A DNA stretch of 64,000 nt, from contig CAWGSQ010000006.1 in the NCBI GenBank assembly GCA_963825345.1, positions 234,996 to 298,995 on the forward strand. The letters are read 5' to 3'. Source of the DNA: JACVRW01 sp963825345 (GTDB lineage Bacteria > Actinomycetota > Thermoleophilia > Solirubrobacterales > Thermoleophilaceae). The notes below the pieces were generated by a model, which searched no databases, was not told the origin of the DNA, and saw only the letters and a program-made list of their open reading frames with translations. Shown in pieces: positions 41,732-50,789 of the stretch; the first letter of the stretch is position 1, and every line of letters starts with the position of its first letter. The position numbers and the translations under genes were made by a program.

Positions 41732-44700
41732 GCCCGCCTGGTCGGCCGAGAACGCGAACGTCGGCGTCGCGTCGTTCGTCGGGCCCAGACGGGCCGCTGT
41801 CGATCGTGGTGTGGGGCGCAGCCGTGTCGACCGTGAAGCTGCGCGACGCCGGTGTCGCATCGACGTTCCCGGCCGGATCCGTGGCGCGCACATCGAACGT
41901 GTGCGCTCCGTCCGCCAGCGACGCGGTGGTCTCAGGCGTCGAGCACGAGCCCCATGCGCCGCCGTCAACGCGGCACTCGAACGTCGAACCCGCCTGGTCG
42001 GCCGAGAACGCGAACGTCGGGATCACGTCGCTCGTCGCCCCGACGGGCCGCTGTCGATCGTGGTCTGCGGCGCGGCCGTATCAACCGTGAAGCCCACGAC
42101 GCGGGTGTCGAGTCGACGTTCCCGGCCGGATCCGTGCCGCGGGCCTCGAAGGTGTGGGGTCCGTCACCGAGCGCGGTGGTCGTGTGGACCGAATTACAGG
42201 AAGCCCACGGGCCGCCGTCCACCCGGCACTCGAACGTCGAGCCGGCCTGGTCGGAAGAGAGCGCGAACGTAGGCGTCGCGTCGCCCGTCGCCCCAAACGG
42301 GCCGCTGTCGATCGTGGTCTGCGGAGCAGCCGTATCCACCGTGAAACTGCGCGACGCCGGAGTCGGATCGACGTTCCCCGCCGGATCCGTGGCGCGCACA
42401 TCGAACGTGTGCGCTCCGTCCGCCAGCGACGCCGTGGTCTCCGGCGTCGAGCACGAACCCCATGCCGCCGCCGTCAACACGGCACTCGAAGCTCGAACCC
42501 GGCTGATCGGAAGAGAGCGCGAAGGTCGGCGTGGCATCGTTCGTCGGGCCAGAGGGGCCGCTGTCGATCGTCGTCTGAGGCGCGGCGGTGTCGACCGTGA
42601 AGCTGCGCGACGCCGGAGTCGCATCGACGTTGCCCGCCGGGTCCGTAGCGCGAACCTCGAAGGTGTGTGCACCGTCGGCCAGCGACGCGGTGGTCTCCGG
42701 CGTCGAGCACGAACCCCACGCGCCACCATCAACGCGGCACTCGAACGTCGAACCTGCCTCGTCAGCCGAGAACGCGAACGTCGGCGTCGCGTCGCTCGTC
42801 TCGCCGGAAGGGCCGCTGTCGATGGTCGTCTGTGGGGCGCCGGTGTCGACGGCGAACGCCCACAACGCGGGTGTCGAATCGACGTTCCCCGCCGGGTCCG
42901 ATGCTCGAACCTCGAAGGTATGCGCGCCGTCCGCCAGCGAAGCGGTTGTCTCGGGTGTCGAGCACGAGCCCCAGGCGCCGCCGTCCACCCGGCACTCAAA
43001 CGTCGAGCCCGCCTCGTCCGCTGAGAAGCCGAACGTCGGCGTCGCATCGTTCGTGGGACCCACCGGGCCGCTGTCGATCGTGGTGTTCGGAGCAGTTGTG
43101 TCGACGGTGAAGCTGCGTGAAGCCGGAGTGGAATCGACGTTCCCGGCCGGGTCCGTGGCGCGCACCTCGAACGTATGTGCACCGTCGGCCAGCGAGGTGG
43201 TGGTCTCCGGAGTCGCGCACGAACCCCACGCGCCGCCGTCCACCCGGCACTCAAAGCTCGAACCCGCCTGACTGGCCGAGAAAGCGAACGTCGGCGTCGC
43301 ATCGGTCGTCACGCCCGAAGGACCGCTGTCGATCGTCGTCTGCGGCGCAGCCGTGTCCACCGTGAAGCTGCGTGAGTCCGGTGTCGGATCAACGTTGCCG
43401 GCCGCATCCGTCGCGCGCACCTCGAACGTATGCGCGCCGTCCGCCAGCGACCCGGTGGTCTCAGGCGTCGAGCACGAACCCCAGCCGCCGCCGTCCACCC
43501 GGCACTCGAAGCTCGAGCCAGGCTGATCGGAAGAGAGCGCGAAGGTCGGCGTGGCATCGTTGGTCGGGCCCGACGGGCCGCTGTCGATCGTGGTCTGCGG
43601 AGCTGCCGTATCGACCGTGAAGCTGCGCGACGCGGGCGTCGCGTCGACGTTCCCGGCCGGATCAGTTGCGCGCACCTCGAAGGTGTGCGCTCCGTCCGCC
43701 AGCGACGCGGTGGTCTCGGGCGTCGAGCACGAACCCCATGCGCCACCGTCTACACGGCACTCGAAGCTCGAGCCCGCCTGGTCGGCCGAGAACGCGAACG
43801 TCGGCGTCGCATCGTTCGTCGGGCCAGAGGGGCCGCTGTCGATCGTCGTCTGAGGCGCGGCGGTGTCGACCGTGAAGCTGCGCGACGCCGGTGTCGCATC
43901 GACATTGCCGGCCGGATCCGCAGCGCGAACCTCGAAGGTATGAGCACCGTCGGCCAGCGGTGCGGTCGTGTGAGCCGAGCTGCAGGAGGCCCACACCCCA
44001 GCGTCAACGCGGCACTCAAAGGTCGAGCCGACCTGGTCGGCCGAGAATGCGAACGTCGGCGTCGCGTCGCTCGTCGGACCCGACGGGCCGCTGTCGATCG
44101 TGGTGTTCGGAGCAGCCGTGTCGACCGTGAAGCTGCGCGAGGCCGGAGTCGCGTCGACGTTGCCGACCGCGTCGGAAGCGCGAACCTCAAAGGTATGCGC
44201 ACCGTCGGCCAGCGAAGCCGTGGTCTCCGGCGTCGAGCACGAACCCCACGCGCCACCATCAACGCGGCACTCGAACGTCGAACCCGCCTCGTCAGCCGAG
44301 AACGCGAACGTCGGCGTCGCATCGTTCGTCGGGCCTGACGGGCCGCTGTCAATCGTGGTGTCCGGAGCGGCTGTGTCGACCGTGAAGCTGCGCGACGCGG
44401 GAGTCGGGTCGACGTTGCTGGCCGGGTCTGTCGCCCGCACGTAGAACGTGTGCGCGCCGTCCGCCAGCGATGCTGTCGTGTGGGCCGAGCTGCAGGAAGC
44501 CCACACCCCAGCGTCAACGCGACACTCGAATGTCGAGCCCGCCTGGTCGGCAGAGAACGCAAACGTCGGCGTCGAATCGCTCGTCGGACCCGACGGTCCG
44601 CTGTCGATCGTCGTCTGGGGCGCGACGGTGTCCACCGTGATCGTCCGAGTGTCCGGCGTCGGGTCGATGTTGCCGGCCACGTCGATCGCGCGCACCTCGA

Positions 44701-44873
44701 AGGTGTGCGAGCCGTCGGCCAGCGAAGCCGTCGTGGTTGGCGAGGTGCACGACGTCCAAGCGGCTCCGTCAACGCGGCACTCGAAGGTCGAGCCGGCCTC
44801 GTTGGACGAGAACGCCCACGTCGGCGTCGGGTCGTTCGTGAAGCCGGACGGGCCGCTGTCGATCGTCGTCACC
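40285..44873 (-). repeat. 18 tandem copies of a 255-base Ig-like unit
   Basis: Each unit of about 255 bases encodes about 85 residues: TTIDSGPSGPTNDATPTFAF, then SADEAGSTFECRVDGGAW, then a Cys about 12 residues after the first, then ADGAHTFEVRATDPAGN and TPASRSFTVDTAAP. Counting the TTIDSGP starts over all frames gives 18. Copies at 42-44 kb are the most alike; outer copies diverge more (DYGPSG, DSGPPDP), as expected when internal duplication is recent. Confidence 0.85.
41732..42465 (-). pseudogene. Middle of the Ig-like repeat gene, broken by indels
   Basis: About three repeats are readable here but in shifting frames. Compared with neighbouring repeats, indels are: an extra C near 42465 (CATGCCGCCGCCG for CATGCGCCACCG), one base missing near 42094, one missing near 42037, an extra A at 41787 and an extra C at 41731. 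Net change is +1, matching the frame difference between the two ends of the gene. Removing them would give one gene of 2,179 residues from 45922 to 39382. Confidence 0.75.
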
Positions 44874-45922
44874 GGCGGCACCATTTCGGCCTCAACGGCG
44901 TAGGTGATGACGCCCGGGTAGTACCGATCCTGGGTGGAGGTCATGTTGACGGTGATGCTGTTGGCCCCGATCGGCACGATTGCGTCAGCGGAGAAGGCGT
45001 CCATTTCGACGCTGAACTGGTTCACGTAGTCGGGGTTTTTTGCGCTGAGGCGCACGCCGCGGCGCGTGATCGAGGAGTTGAAGGCGTTGTCAGCCGGATT
45101 GAGCGCGTCCGAGAGCGTTGTCGCGTTGACGGCGAGGACGTCGCCGGTGATGCCGAGATCGCCCTCATGGGCGAACAGGCCGATGGTCGCGTCGATCGTG
45201 CCGCTCGCCGGGGGGGTGAGCCCGGTCAGCGTGGCCGAGTGTGGATCGCCGGCCTTGACGTCTTGGAAGCCGTCGAACACGGCGAGGTTCTGGCGCGGGC
45301 TCGCAGCGTCTCGGTAGGTGACGACCAGCGCCCAGCCGGCGTGCTTGCCGGTTGAGCCCGGGGTTCCCTGCACGTTGGCGACCCAGTAGCTGCCAGCCCC
45401 GACCGCGGCGACCAGGCCCGTCACGTCCCGAAAGCCCTGGTAAGCGGTCGGCGTCGTCGTCGAGGTATCGAACGTGGTGGCCACCAGGTCCTGGTAGCCG
45501 CCGGGCGCGGGCGTATCGAACTTCACCTGGTCGCGCTGGGCGGCCGCGGGCGCGTCGCCGCCCCAATACAGGCCAGCGAAGAGGACGGTCGCGCCCGCCG
45601 GCAGGTCAAGGGTCGCCTGGCTCGAGCTGAACGTTGTGCCGTCTGCGTCGACGTCGACGTACGCCATGTTCCACGCGTCGTTGTTCCAGTTGGCGGCGAC
45701 GCCGGTGCCGCCCCTGGCCGCGGTACAGGTCGCCGAGGTCACGCACGACATCGACGTGTTGCCCACGATGCGGATGTCGCCGGTGTCGCCGATGCCGAAG
45801 CGCTTCGTGTACGCACGGTCCGCGGCGGACGCTGGAGCCGCTGTCACGGCAGCCAAAGAGAGGGCCGCCACAACGACGGCGACCCAGGCACAGACGGCCC
45901 TCACGGCTCGGCGATCGCCCAT
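42466..45922 (-). CDS. Giant Ig-like repeat surface protein, N-terminal reading frame
   Basis: Starts MGDRRAVRAVCAWVAVVVAALSLAAVTAAPASAAD, a clear signal peptide. About 315 residues of a unique domain follow (RFGIGDTGDIRIVGNTSM, ATVLFAGLYWGGDAP, ITYAVEAEMVPP), resembling the bacterial domain found at the head of other Ig-repeat surface proteins. Then come nine complete 85-residue Ig-like repeats and part of a tenth. In-frame translation ends out of register at 42194. The protein is exported; adhesion is a guess. No ribosome site is obvious before the ATG. Confidence 0.8.
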
Positions 45923-46000
45923 CAGACGGTTATCGGCAGCTTATGTCCCCCCTTTAGGGTCATGTGACTCCCACCTGGGGTATAACTCAGGGGACAGGGC

Positions 46001-46906
46001 CTACGGAGCGAGGGCGAGGCGTGCTGCCGGTGAGGTGCAGAAGCTCATGAACGCCTCCACGTCCTCGCGGACCGGGCCCACGGCGGAGCGGACCACGTGC
46101 CAGCGGCGCTCCGGGAGGCCGCCTCGGGGGCTGATCGTGTCGAGCAGGCCCAGCTCCAGCTCGAGCTCCACCGCCGCCCGGGACTGAAGCGCTATCCCGA
46201 GACCCGAGCGGGCCGCCTGCTTGATCGCGCCGTTCGAGCCGAGCGTGAGCAGCTTCGGGTCGATACCGCGCGACGCCAGGAACTCCTCGCACAGGGTGCG
46301 GGTGCCCGAGCCCGGCTCGCGCAGGAGCCATGGCCGTGTGGCGAGCTCCTCCATCGCAACCCAGCGCCGCCGGGCGAGCGGGTCGCCGGCGCTGGTGACC
46401 AGCGCGAACTCGTTGTCGGCGAAGTCCACGCCCACGAATCGCTCGTCGTCCGGGATCCGACCGGTCACCGCAACGTCCACGTTGTGGTCGAGCACCCGCT
46501 GGAACACCAGCTCGCGGTTGCCCACGTCCAGGCTGATCTCGAGGTCGGGCCGCCGCTCGCGGAACGCCTGGATCAGCTGCGGCACCAGGTACTCGCCGGC
46601 CGTCGTGACCGCGCTGATCCGCAGCGTGTTCGGCCGCGCCTCCTCCGCCTCGTGCGCCGCGCGGGCTCCCTGCGAGAGCAGGCCGAGCACGTCGCTCGCA
46701 TACGGCGCGTACGCGGCCCCCGCCGCGGTGGGCCTAACGGTCCGCCCCGCCCGCTCCGTCAACTGAACGCCCAGCTCCCGCTCGAGTGCGGACACAGCGG
46801 CGGACACCGACGGCTGCGTCACCACCAGCTCCTCCGCCGCCGCAGTCACCGACCCGCGCCGCACGACGGTCAGGAACGCCACCAGCTGCGTGAGAGTCAC
46901 GGCCAT
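46001..46906 (-). CDS. LysR family transcriptional regulator
   Basis: 301 residues from the ATG at 46906. N-terminal winged helix: MAVTLTQLVAFLTVVRRGSVTAAAEELVVTQPSVSAAVSALERELGVQLTERAGRTVRPT. The effector domain follows (TLRISAVTTAGEYLVPQLIQAFRERRPDLEISLDVGNRELVFQRVL), with the type II periplasmic-binding fold. The sequence looks CbbR/CysB-like. It lies 28 bases after the phosphoribulokinase-like gene in the same direction, unlike most LysR genes, which are divergent from their targets. Confidence 0.92.
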   Translation of the reverse strand: MAVTLTQLVAFLTVVRRGSVTAAAEELVVTQPSVSAAVSALERELGVQLTERAGRTVRPTAAGAAYAPYASDVLGLLSQGARAAHEAEEARPNTLRISAVTTAGEYLVPQLIQAFRERRPDLEISLDVGNRELVFQRVLDHNVDVAVTGRIPDDERFVGVDFADNEFALVTSAGDPLARRRWVAMEELATRPWLLREPGSGTRTLCEEFLASRGIDPKLLTLGSNGAIKQAARSGLGIALQSRAAVELELELGLLDTISPRGGLPERRWHVVRSAVGPVREDVEAFMSFCTSPAARLALAP

Positions 46907-46934
46907 GACCAACGAGGAACGTATAGATCGCGGT

Positions 46935-47879
46935 CTAAGCGTGCAACGCCGAGTCCGCACCGGTGGGGAAGCGCGGATCCCCCCGCGGCGGGGAGCCGCC
47001 GATCGCCAGCGCGGCCCGGGCGGTGACCACGTGGTAGAGGATCAGCAGCTGCACGAGCGCGAGCGAGTCGGAGCGGTGAAGGTCCATGCCCACCGTGAAC
47101 TCGCCGAGCCGGCGGATGCGCAGATGGCTCGCGAAGCTCATCCGCTGCCAGACCGCCTCCTCGAGCTCGGCCGCGTGCCCCGGATCGAGGTTCCCTGGGA
47201 TCCGCAGGAGCCACTCGCGCTCGCGCTTGATCAGCGCGGTCGCGTCCAGCAGGGGCGATAGGTCCGGGTGAGGAAGCGAGTCGCGCAGGATCACGTCTGC
47301 GTCGAGCTGTGCAGGGTCGTCCGACCTGTTTTGCGTGAACGCCACGACGATGTCGGCGTACTGGCGCTGCGGTTGGATGAACGTTTCGGCGTCCCCCTGC
47401 CGCGCATCAAGCTCCGCCAGAACCTCGTCCGTGGTGTATCCGCGGCGAGTGCAGTCCCGCTTCAACTTCCACGCCCGCCTCAAGTCCTCAGGTGGCGCCA
47501 GCGCGACGCGAATGTCGTGGAGGCTGCGCAACGTCTCCGTGTAAAAGTTGAGCAGCCCTTCGACCAAGAGGAACTTCGACGGACGGATGTATGCCGGCGG
47601 CTCGAACTCGCCCGTCTGGTGGCTGTAGACCGGCTTCAGAACCGGCTCACCCCGCCGCAGGTGGGAGAGGTGCTGGGTGAGGATGTCGAGGTGGTTCGAG
47701 TCGGGGTGCAACGGCGTGACACCGAGCTCGCGGCGCTGCCTGCGGTCGTAGCGGTGATAGTCGTCCGCGGAGATGTGAGTGACGTGGTGGTCGCCCAGCA
47801 CGCGGGTTAGGCCGCGGGTAACGGTCGTCTTCCCCGCGCCCGAGTCGCCGACCACCCCGACGACGATCGCTCTAGGCAC
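46935..47879 (-). CDS. Phosphoribulokinase/uridine kinase family protein
   Basis: 314 residues, GTG at 47879 overlapping the flavin reductase stop. Walker A GDSGAGKTTV, SADDYHRYDRRQRRELGVTPLHPDSNHLDILTQHLSHL and PVYSHQTGEFEPP match phosphoribulokinase (the YxRxxR region and the substrate HPxSNxxD). KFLLVEGLLNFYTETLRSLHDIRVALAPPEDLRRAWKLKRDC carries the catalytic/Walker B region. PRK phosphorylates ribulose-5-phosphate. No RuBisCO gene is within the window, so a full Calvin cycle cannot be claimed; a LysR gene follows. Confidence 0.88.
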   Translation of the reverse strand: MPRAIVVGVVGDSGAGKTTVTRGLTRVLGDHHVTHISADDYHRYDRRQRRELGVTPLHPDSNHLDILTQHLSHLRRGEPVLKPVYSHQTGEFEPPAYIRPSKFLLVEGLLNFYTETLRSLHDIRVALAPPEDLRRAWKLKRDCTRRGYTTDEVLAELDARQGDAETFIQPQRQYADIVVAFTQNRSDDPAQLDADVILRDSLPHPDLSPLLDATALIKREREWLLRIPGNLDPGHAAELEEAVWQRMSFASHLRIRRLGEFTVGMDLHRSDSLALVQLLILYHVVTARAALAIGGSPPRGDPRFPTGADSALHA

Positions 47880-48465
47880 CGAGCTTCTCGTAGCGCCCGC
47901 CGTGGAAGAGCAGCGGCGTGCCCGGGTTTTGGCGCGCGTACTCCACGCGGCCGAGGAAAAGCGAGTGGTCGCCACCCCAGTACGACTTCTCCACGCGTGC
48001 CACGAAGTGCGCGAGCGCGCCGTCCACGAGCGGCGTGTCCTTGATGATCGCGAACCGCGGCTCCGCCTCGGTGGAGCGCCCGGCGAACCGGTCCGAGAGC
48101 TCTGCCTGGGTCGCGCACAGGACGCTGACGCCGTAGTGCATGCCCTCGTGAAGCAACGCACACATCTTGGTGCGCCTGTCGACCGAGATCAGGACCAGGG
48201 GCGGCTCGAGCGAGACTGACATGAAGGCGTTGGCCGTCATCCCGTGAACCTCTTCGCCCTTCAGCGCGGTGATCACCGTGACGCCGGTGGCGAACATTCC
48301 GAGCGTCCGGCGGAGCGCGACGGCGGGGTCCTGGCCGTCATCGTCGTCGCAAACGTCCGGACGCTCCGCCTCGCCGTACTCGTCGTAGGGGCTCGCGCCA
48401 ATTCCGTCCGGCCCGGTGAAGCTGACCGGAAAGTTGAACTCGGGCGGGCGAGGCGCGTCGGTCAC
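47872..48465 (-). CDS. Flavin reductase family (HpaC-like) protein
   Basis: 197 residues, GTG at 48465 overlapping the DUF1989-GcvT stop by four bases. A polar N-terminal arm of about 50 residues (PYDEYGEAERPDVCDDDDG) precedes the flavin-binding split barrel: LRRTLGMFATGVTVITALKGEEVHGMTANAFMSVSLEPPLVLISVDRRTKM. The end holds YWGGDHSLFLGRVEYAR, the usual final strand. It supplies reduced FMN to a monooxygenase or serves as a reductase. A partner oxygenase is not next door. Confidence 0.88.
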   Translation of the reverse strand: MTDAPRPPEFNFPVSFTGPDGIGASPYDEYGEAERPDVCDDDDGQDPAVALRRTLGMFATGVTVITALKGEEVHGMTANAFMSVSLEPPLVLISVDRRTKMCALLHEGMHYGVSVLCATQAELSDRFAGRSTEAEPRFAIIKDTPLVDGALAHFVARVEKSYWGGDHSLFLGRVEYARQNPGTPLLFHGGRYEKLGA

Positions 48466-50789
48466 GAGCGCGGGCGTTCCTTCTTCGGGTCGTAGAACGG
48501 GAAGCCGACCACCTTCGCGGGGATGCGCTTCTGGAGGCCGTCGAGCTTGCCGACCTCCACGTCGGTGCCCTCCTCCCCGTACTGCACGGACATGCGGCAC
48601 ATCGCGATGTTCTTCCGCAGCAACGGGCTGCGGGTGCCGCTCGTGACCACGCCCACGCGCTGGCGCCCCACGTAGACCTCGTCGCCGTGCCCGGCGGTCT
48701 CGTTGCCCTCGAGCTCGAGCCCCACGAGCCTGCGCTGCGGATGCGCGGAGCGCTCGATCAGCGCCTCCTTGCCGACGAAGTCGTCCTCGCTGTCGAGCTT
48801 CACCGTGAAGCCGATTCCGGCCTCGAACGGATCGACCTGATCGTCGAACTCGTAGCCGGCGAAGATCAGCCCGGCCTCGATGCGGATCATGTCGAGCGCG
48901 TCGAGGCCCAGGGGGGTCATGCCGTGCGGCTGCCCCGCCTCCCAGATCGCGTCCCAAACGGCTGGGCCGTCGTCCGGATGGCAGAACACCTCGTAGCCGA
49001 GCTCACCCGTGTAGCCCGTGCGCGAGACCACCACCGGGATGCCCTGGTAGTCGCCGATCCGCCCGACTAGGAAGCGGAACCAGTTCAGGTCCTCGAGCCC
49101 CGGCTGCGTGGGCGGCGTCCAGATGAGCTTCTTCATGATCTCGCGGCTCTCGGGGCCCTGGACCGCGACGTTGTGCAGCTGGTCCGTGGAGGGCTTCACC
49201 CACACCTTCAGGTCGAGCCGCTCCGCCAGCTCCTTCAGCCACACGCCCGTGTAGGGGTCGCCGCCGATGAAGCGGAAGTTGTTGTCGCCGAGCCGGAAGA
49301 CGGTGGCGTCGTCGATCATGCCGCCGGTCTCGTTGCAGACCGCGGTGTACACCACCTGCCCGATCGCGAGCCGGCGCGCGTCGCGCGTGATCGCCATCTG
49401 GATCAGCGCCTCGGCATCGGGGCCGAGCACCTCCCACTTGCGCAGCGGCGAGAGGTCCATGATCACGGCCTTCTCGCGGCACGCCCAGTACTGATTGATC
49501 GCGCCCTCGGTGTTGTAGCACTGGGGGAGCCAGTAGCCGCGGTAGTCCACGAAGCTCTCCGTGAGCTTGCTGGTGCGCGGGTGGAACGCCGTTTCCTTGG
49601 TCAGCACTGGCTCTGCCTCCGGGGTCACGCGGTGGGCGATGGCCGTCGAGAAGCGGTTCTCGGGCGAGTAGACGCGCACATGGATGTCGGTGATGTCCCA
49701 GCCGTTGGCCGGGTCGATGTCGTCGGGGCATGCGGACGACGCGCATACCAGGTCCGTCATCGCGCGCATCAGGACGTAGTCGCCGGGGCGAGACCACGGC
49801 TCGTCCGAAACGATCACGTTGTCGTCCTCCACGCGCGTGTTGAAGAAGAAGTTGACCGCCTCCCAGCCCGCCCGCTCCGCGATCCCGTACGACGCGACCT
49901 GCCCGTTGAAGTTGTCGGTGCAGTTCACGTGGCCGGGGTAGCCCATGTCCTCGTAGTAGCGCGCCGTGCATGCGAGGCCGAAAGTGTCGTGGCGGCCGAC
50001 CGTGTCGCGCACCACCTGCACGAGCGGATCCATGTCCACGTCGAAGAACTTCGCGTACAGCCCGGGCGTGGGGTAGGCCGCGCCCATCAGCGTGCGCGTG
50101 GTCACGCCGTCCATGCCGCGCTCGAGACCGCTCTCGAGCTTGTGCTTGTGGAAGGCGAGGAAGTCCGAGCACTGGCGCCCGCGCACGTCGATCACCTGGA
50201 TGTACTCGCCCTCGCGCACCTCGTAGGAGAGCGCGCTCGCGCGGTCCACGCGGAAGTCGAGCCGCGGCTCGGCCAGCGGGGCCGGCAGCTCCGCCTCGGC
50301 CTCGGTTCGCGGCGTGTCGCGCTTGACCTCGACCACCAGCGCGGACGCCGGCGGATCGCCGTCCACTAGCCGGCCGCCCGGCGCCGCCACCACGAGCAGA
50401 GCGTCCCGCTCGCACGCGAACGCCTGCGACGCCCCGGGCGCGCCCTCGTGCCCGAACAGCAGCAGCGCCATCGCGTCGTGCGGGCGCAGGCCGCGCGCGT
50501 GCAGCACGCCGAGGAAGCCGTCGTCCGCGCCGCTCGCCACCAGCTCGCGCAGCACCGTGGCGGGTGCATCGGCGCTCACGCCGAGTGCTCCGCCGTCGTC
50601 GCGGCCGTCGGGCGACAGCACCGTCAGCTCGGCCGGCTGGCCGCCCTCCGGGTCGATCACGGTCACCCGGTCCCCGCCGTGCAGCTCGACCACGGTGGCC
50701 GAGCCCGGGCGCACCCACCACGTCTCGAAGCCCCGGTCGATCGGCCTCAGACCGGAGACGAGCGAGGGTGGAGTGCGCTGGATCGTCAC
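48462..50789 (-). CDS. DUF1989 domain fused to a GcvT-type aminomethyltransferase
   Basis: 775 residues. About 1-170: a weakly related N-terminal beta-rich half. About 175-370: DUF1989 (YIQVIDVRGRQCSDFLAFHKHK, FGLACTARYYEDMG, CASSACPDDIDPANGWDITD). About 375-770: GcvT fold (SFVDYRGYWLPQCYNTEGAINQYWACREKAVIMDLSPLRKWEVLGPDAEALI, PGLEDLNWFRF..., RTGYTGELGYEVFC, IRIEAGLIFAGYEFD, SGTRSPLLRKNIAMCRM). GcvT enzymes move a C1 group to tetrahydrofolate; DUF1989 proteins occur with urea carboxylase and similar nitrogen-compound enzymes. The substrate is unknown. It is coupled by overlap to its neighbours on both sides. Confidence 0.88.
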   Translation of the reverse strand: MTIQRTPPSLVSGLRPIDRGFETWWVRPGSATVVELHGGDRVTVIDPEGGQPAELTVLSPDGRDDGGALGVSADAPATVLRELVASGADDGFLGVLHARGLRPHDAMALLLFGHEGAPGASQAFACERDALLVVAAPGGRLVDGDPPASALVVEVKRDTPRTEAEAELPAPLAEPRLDFRVDRASALSYEVREGEYIQVIDVRGRQCSDFLAFHKHKLESGLERGMDGVTTRTLMGAAYPTPGLYAKFFDVDMDPLVQVVRDTVGRHDTFGLACTARYYEDMGYPGHVNCTDNFNGQVASYGIAERAGWEAVNFFFNTRVEDDNVIVSDEPWSRPGDYVLMRAMTDLVCASSACPDDIDPANGWDITDIHVRVYSPENRFSTAIAHRVTPEAEPVLTKETAFHPRTSKLTESFVDYRGYWLPQCYNTEGAINQYWACREKAVIMDLSPLRKWEVLGPDAEALIQMAITRDARRLAIGQVVYTAVCNETGGMIDDATVFRLGDNNFRFIGGDPYTGVWLKELAERLDLKVWVKPSTDQLHNVAVQGPESREIMKKLIWTPPTQPGLEDLNWFRFLVGRIGDYQGIPVVVSRTGYTGELGYEVFCHPDDGPAVWDAIWEAGQPHGMTPLGLDALDMIRIEAGLIFAGYEFDDQVDPFEAGIGFTVKLDSEDDFVGKEALIERSAHPQRRLVGLELEGNETAGHGDEVYVGRQRVGVVTSGTRSPLLRKNIAMCRMSVQYGEEGTDVEVGKLDGLQKRIPAKVVGFPFYDPKKERPRS

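Noticed and set aside
40285..44873. CRISPR or transposon array suggested by the regular 255-base periodicity
   Set aside because: Units are coding, too long and without spacers; they encode an Ig-like fold.
46935..47879. Evidence for a Calvin cycle
   Set aside because: Only the kinase and a LysR gene are present; RuBisCO and other cbb genes are not in the window.
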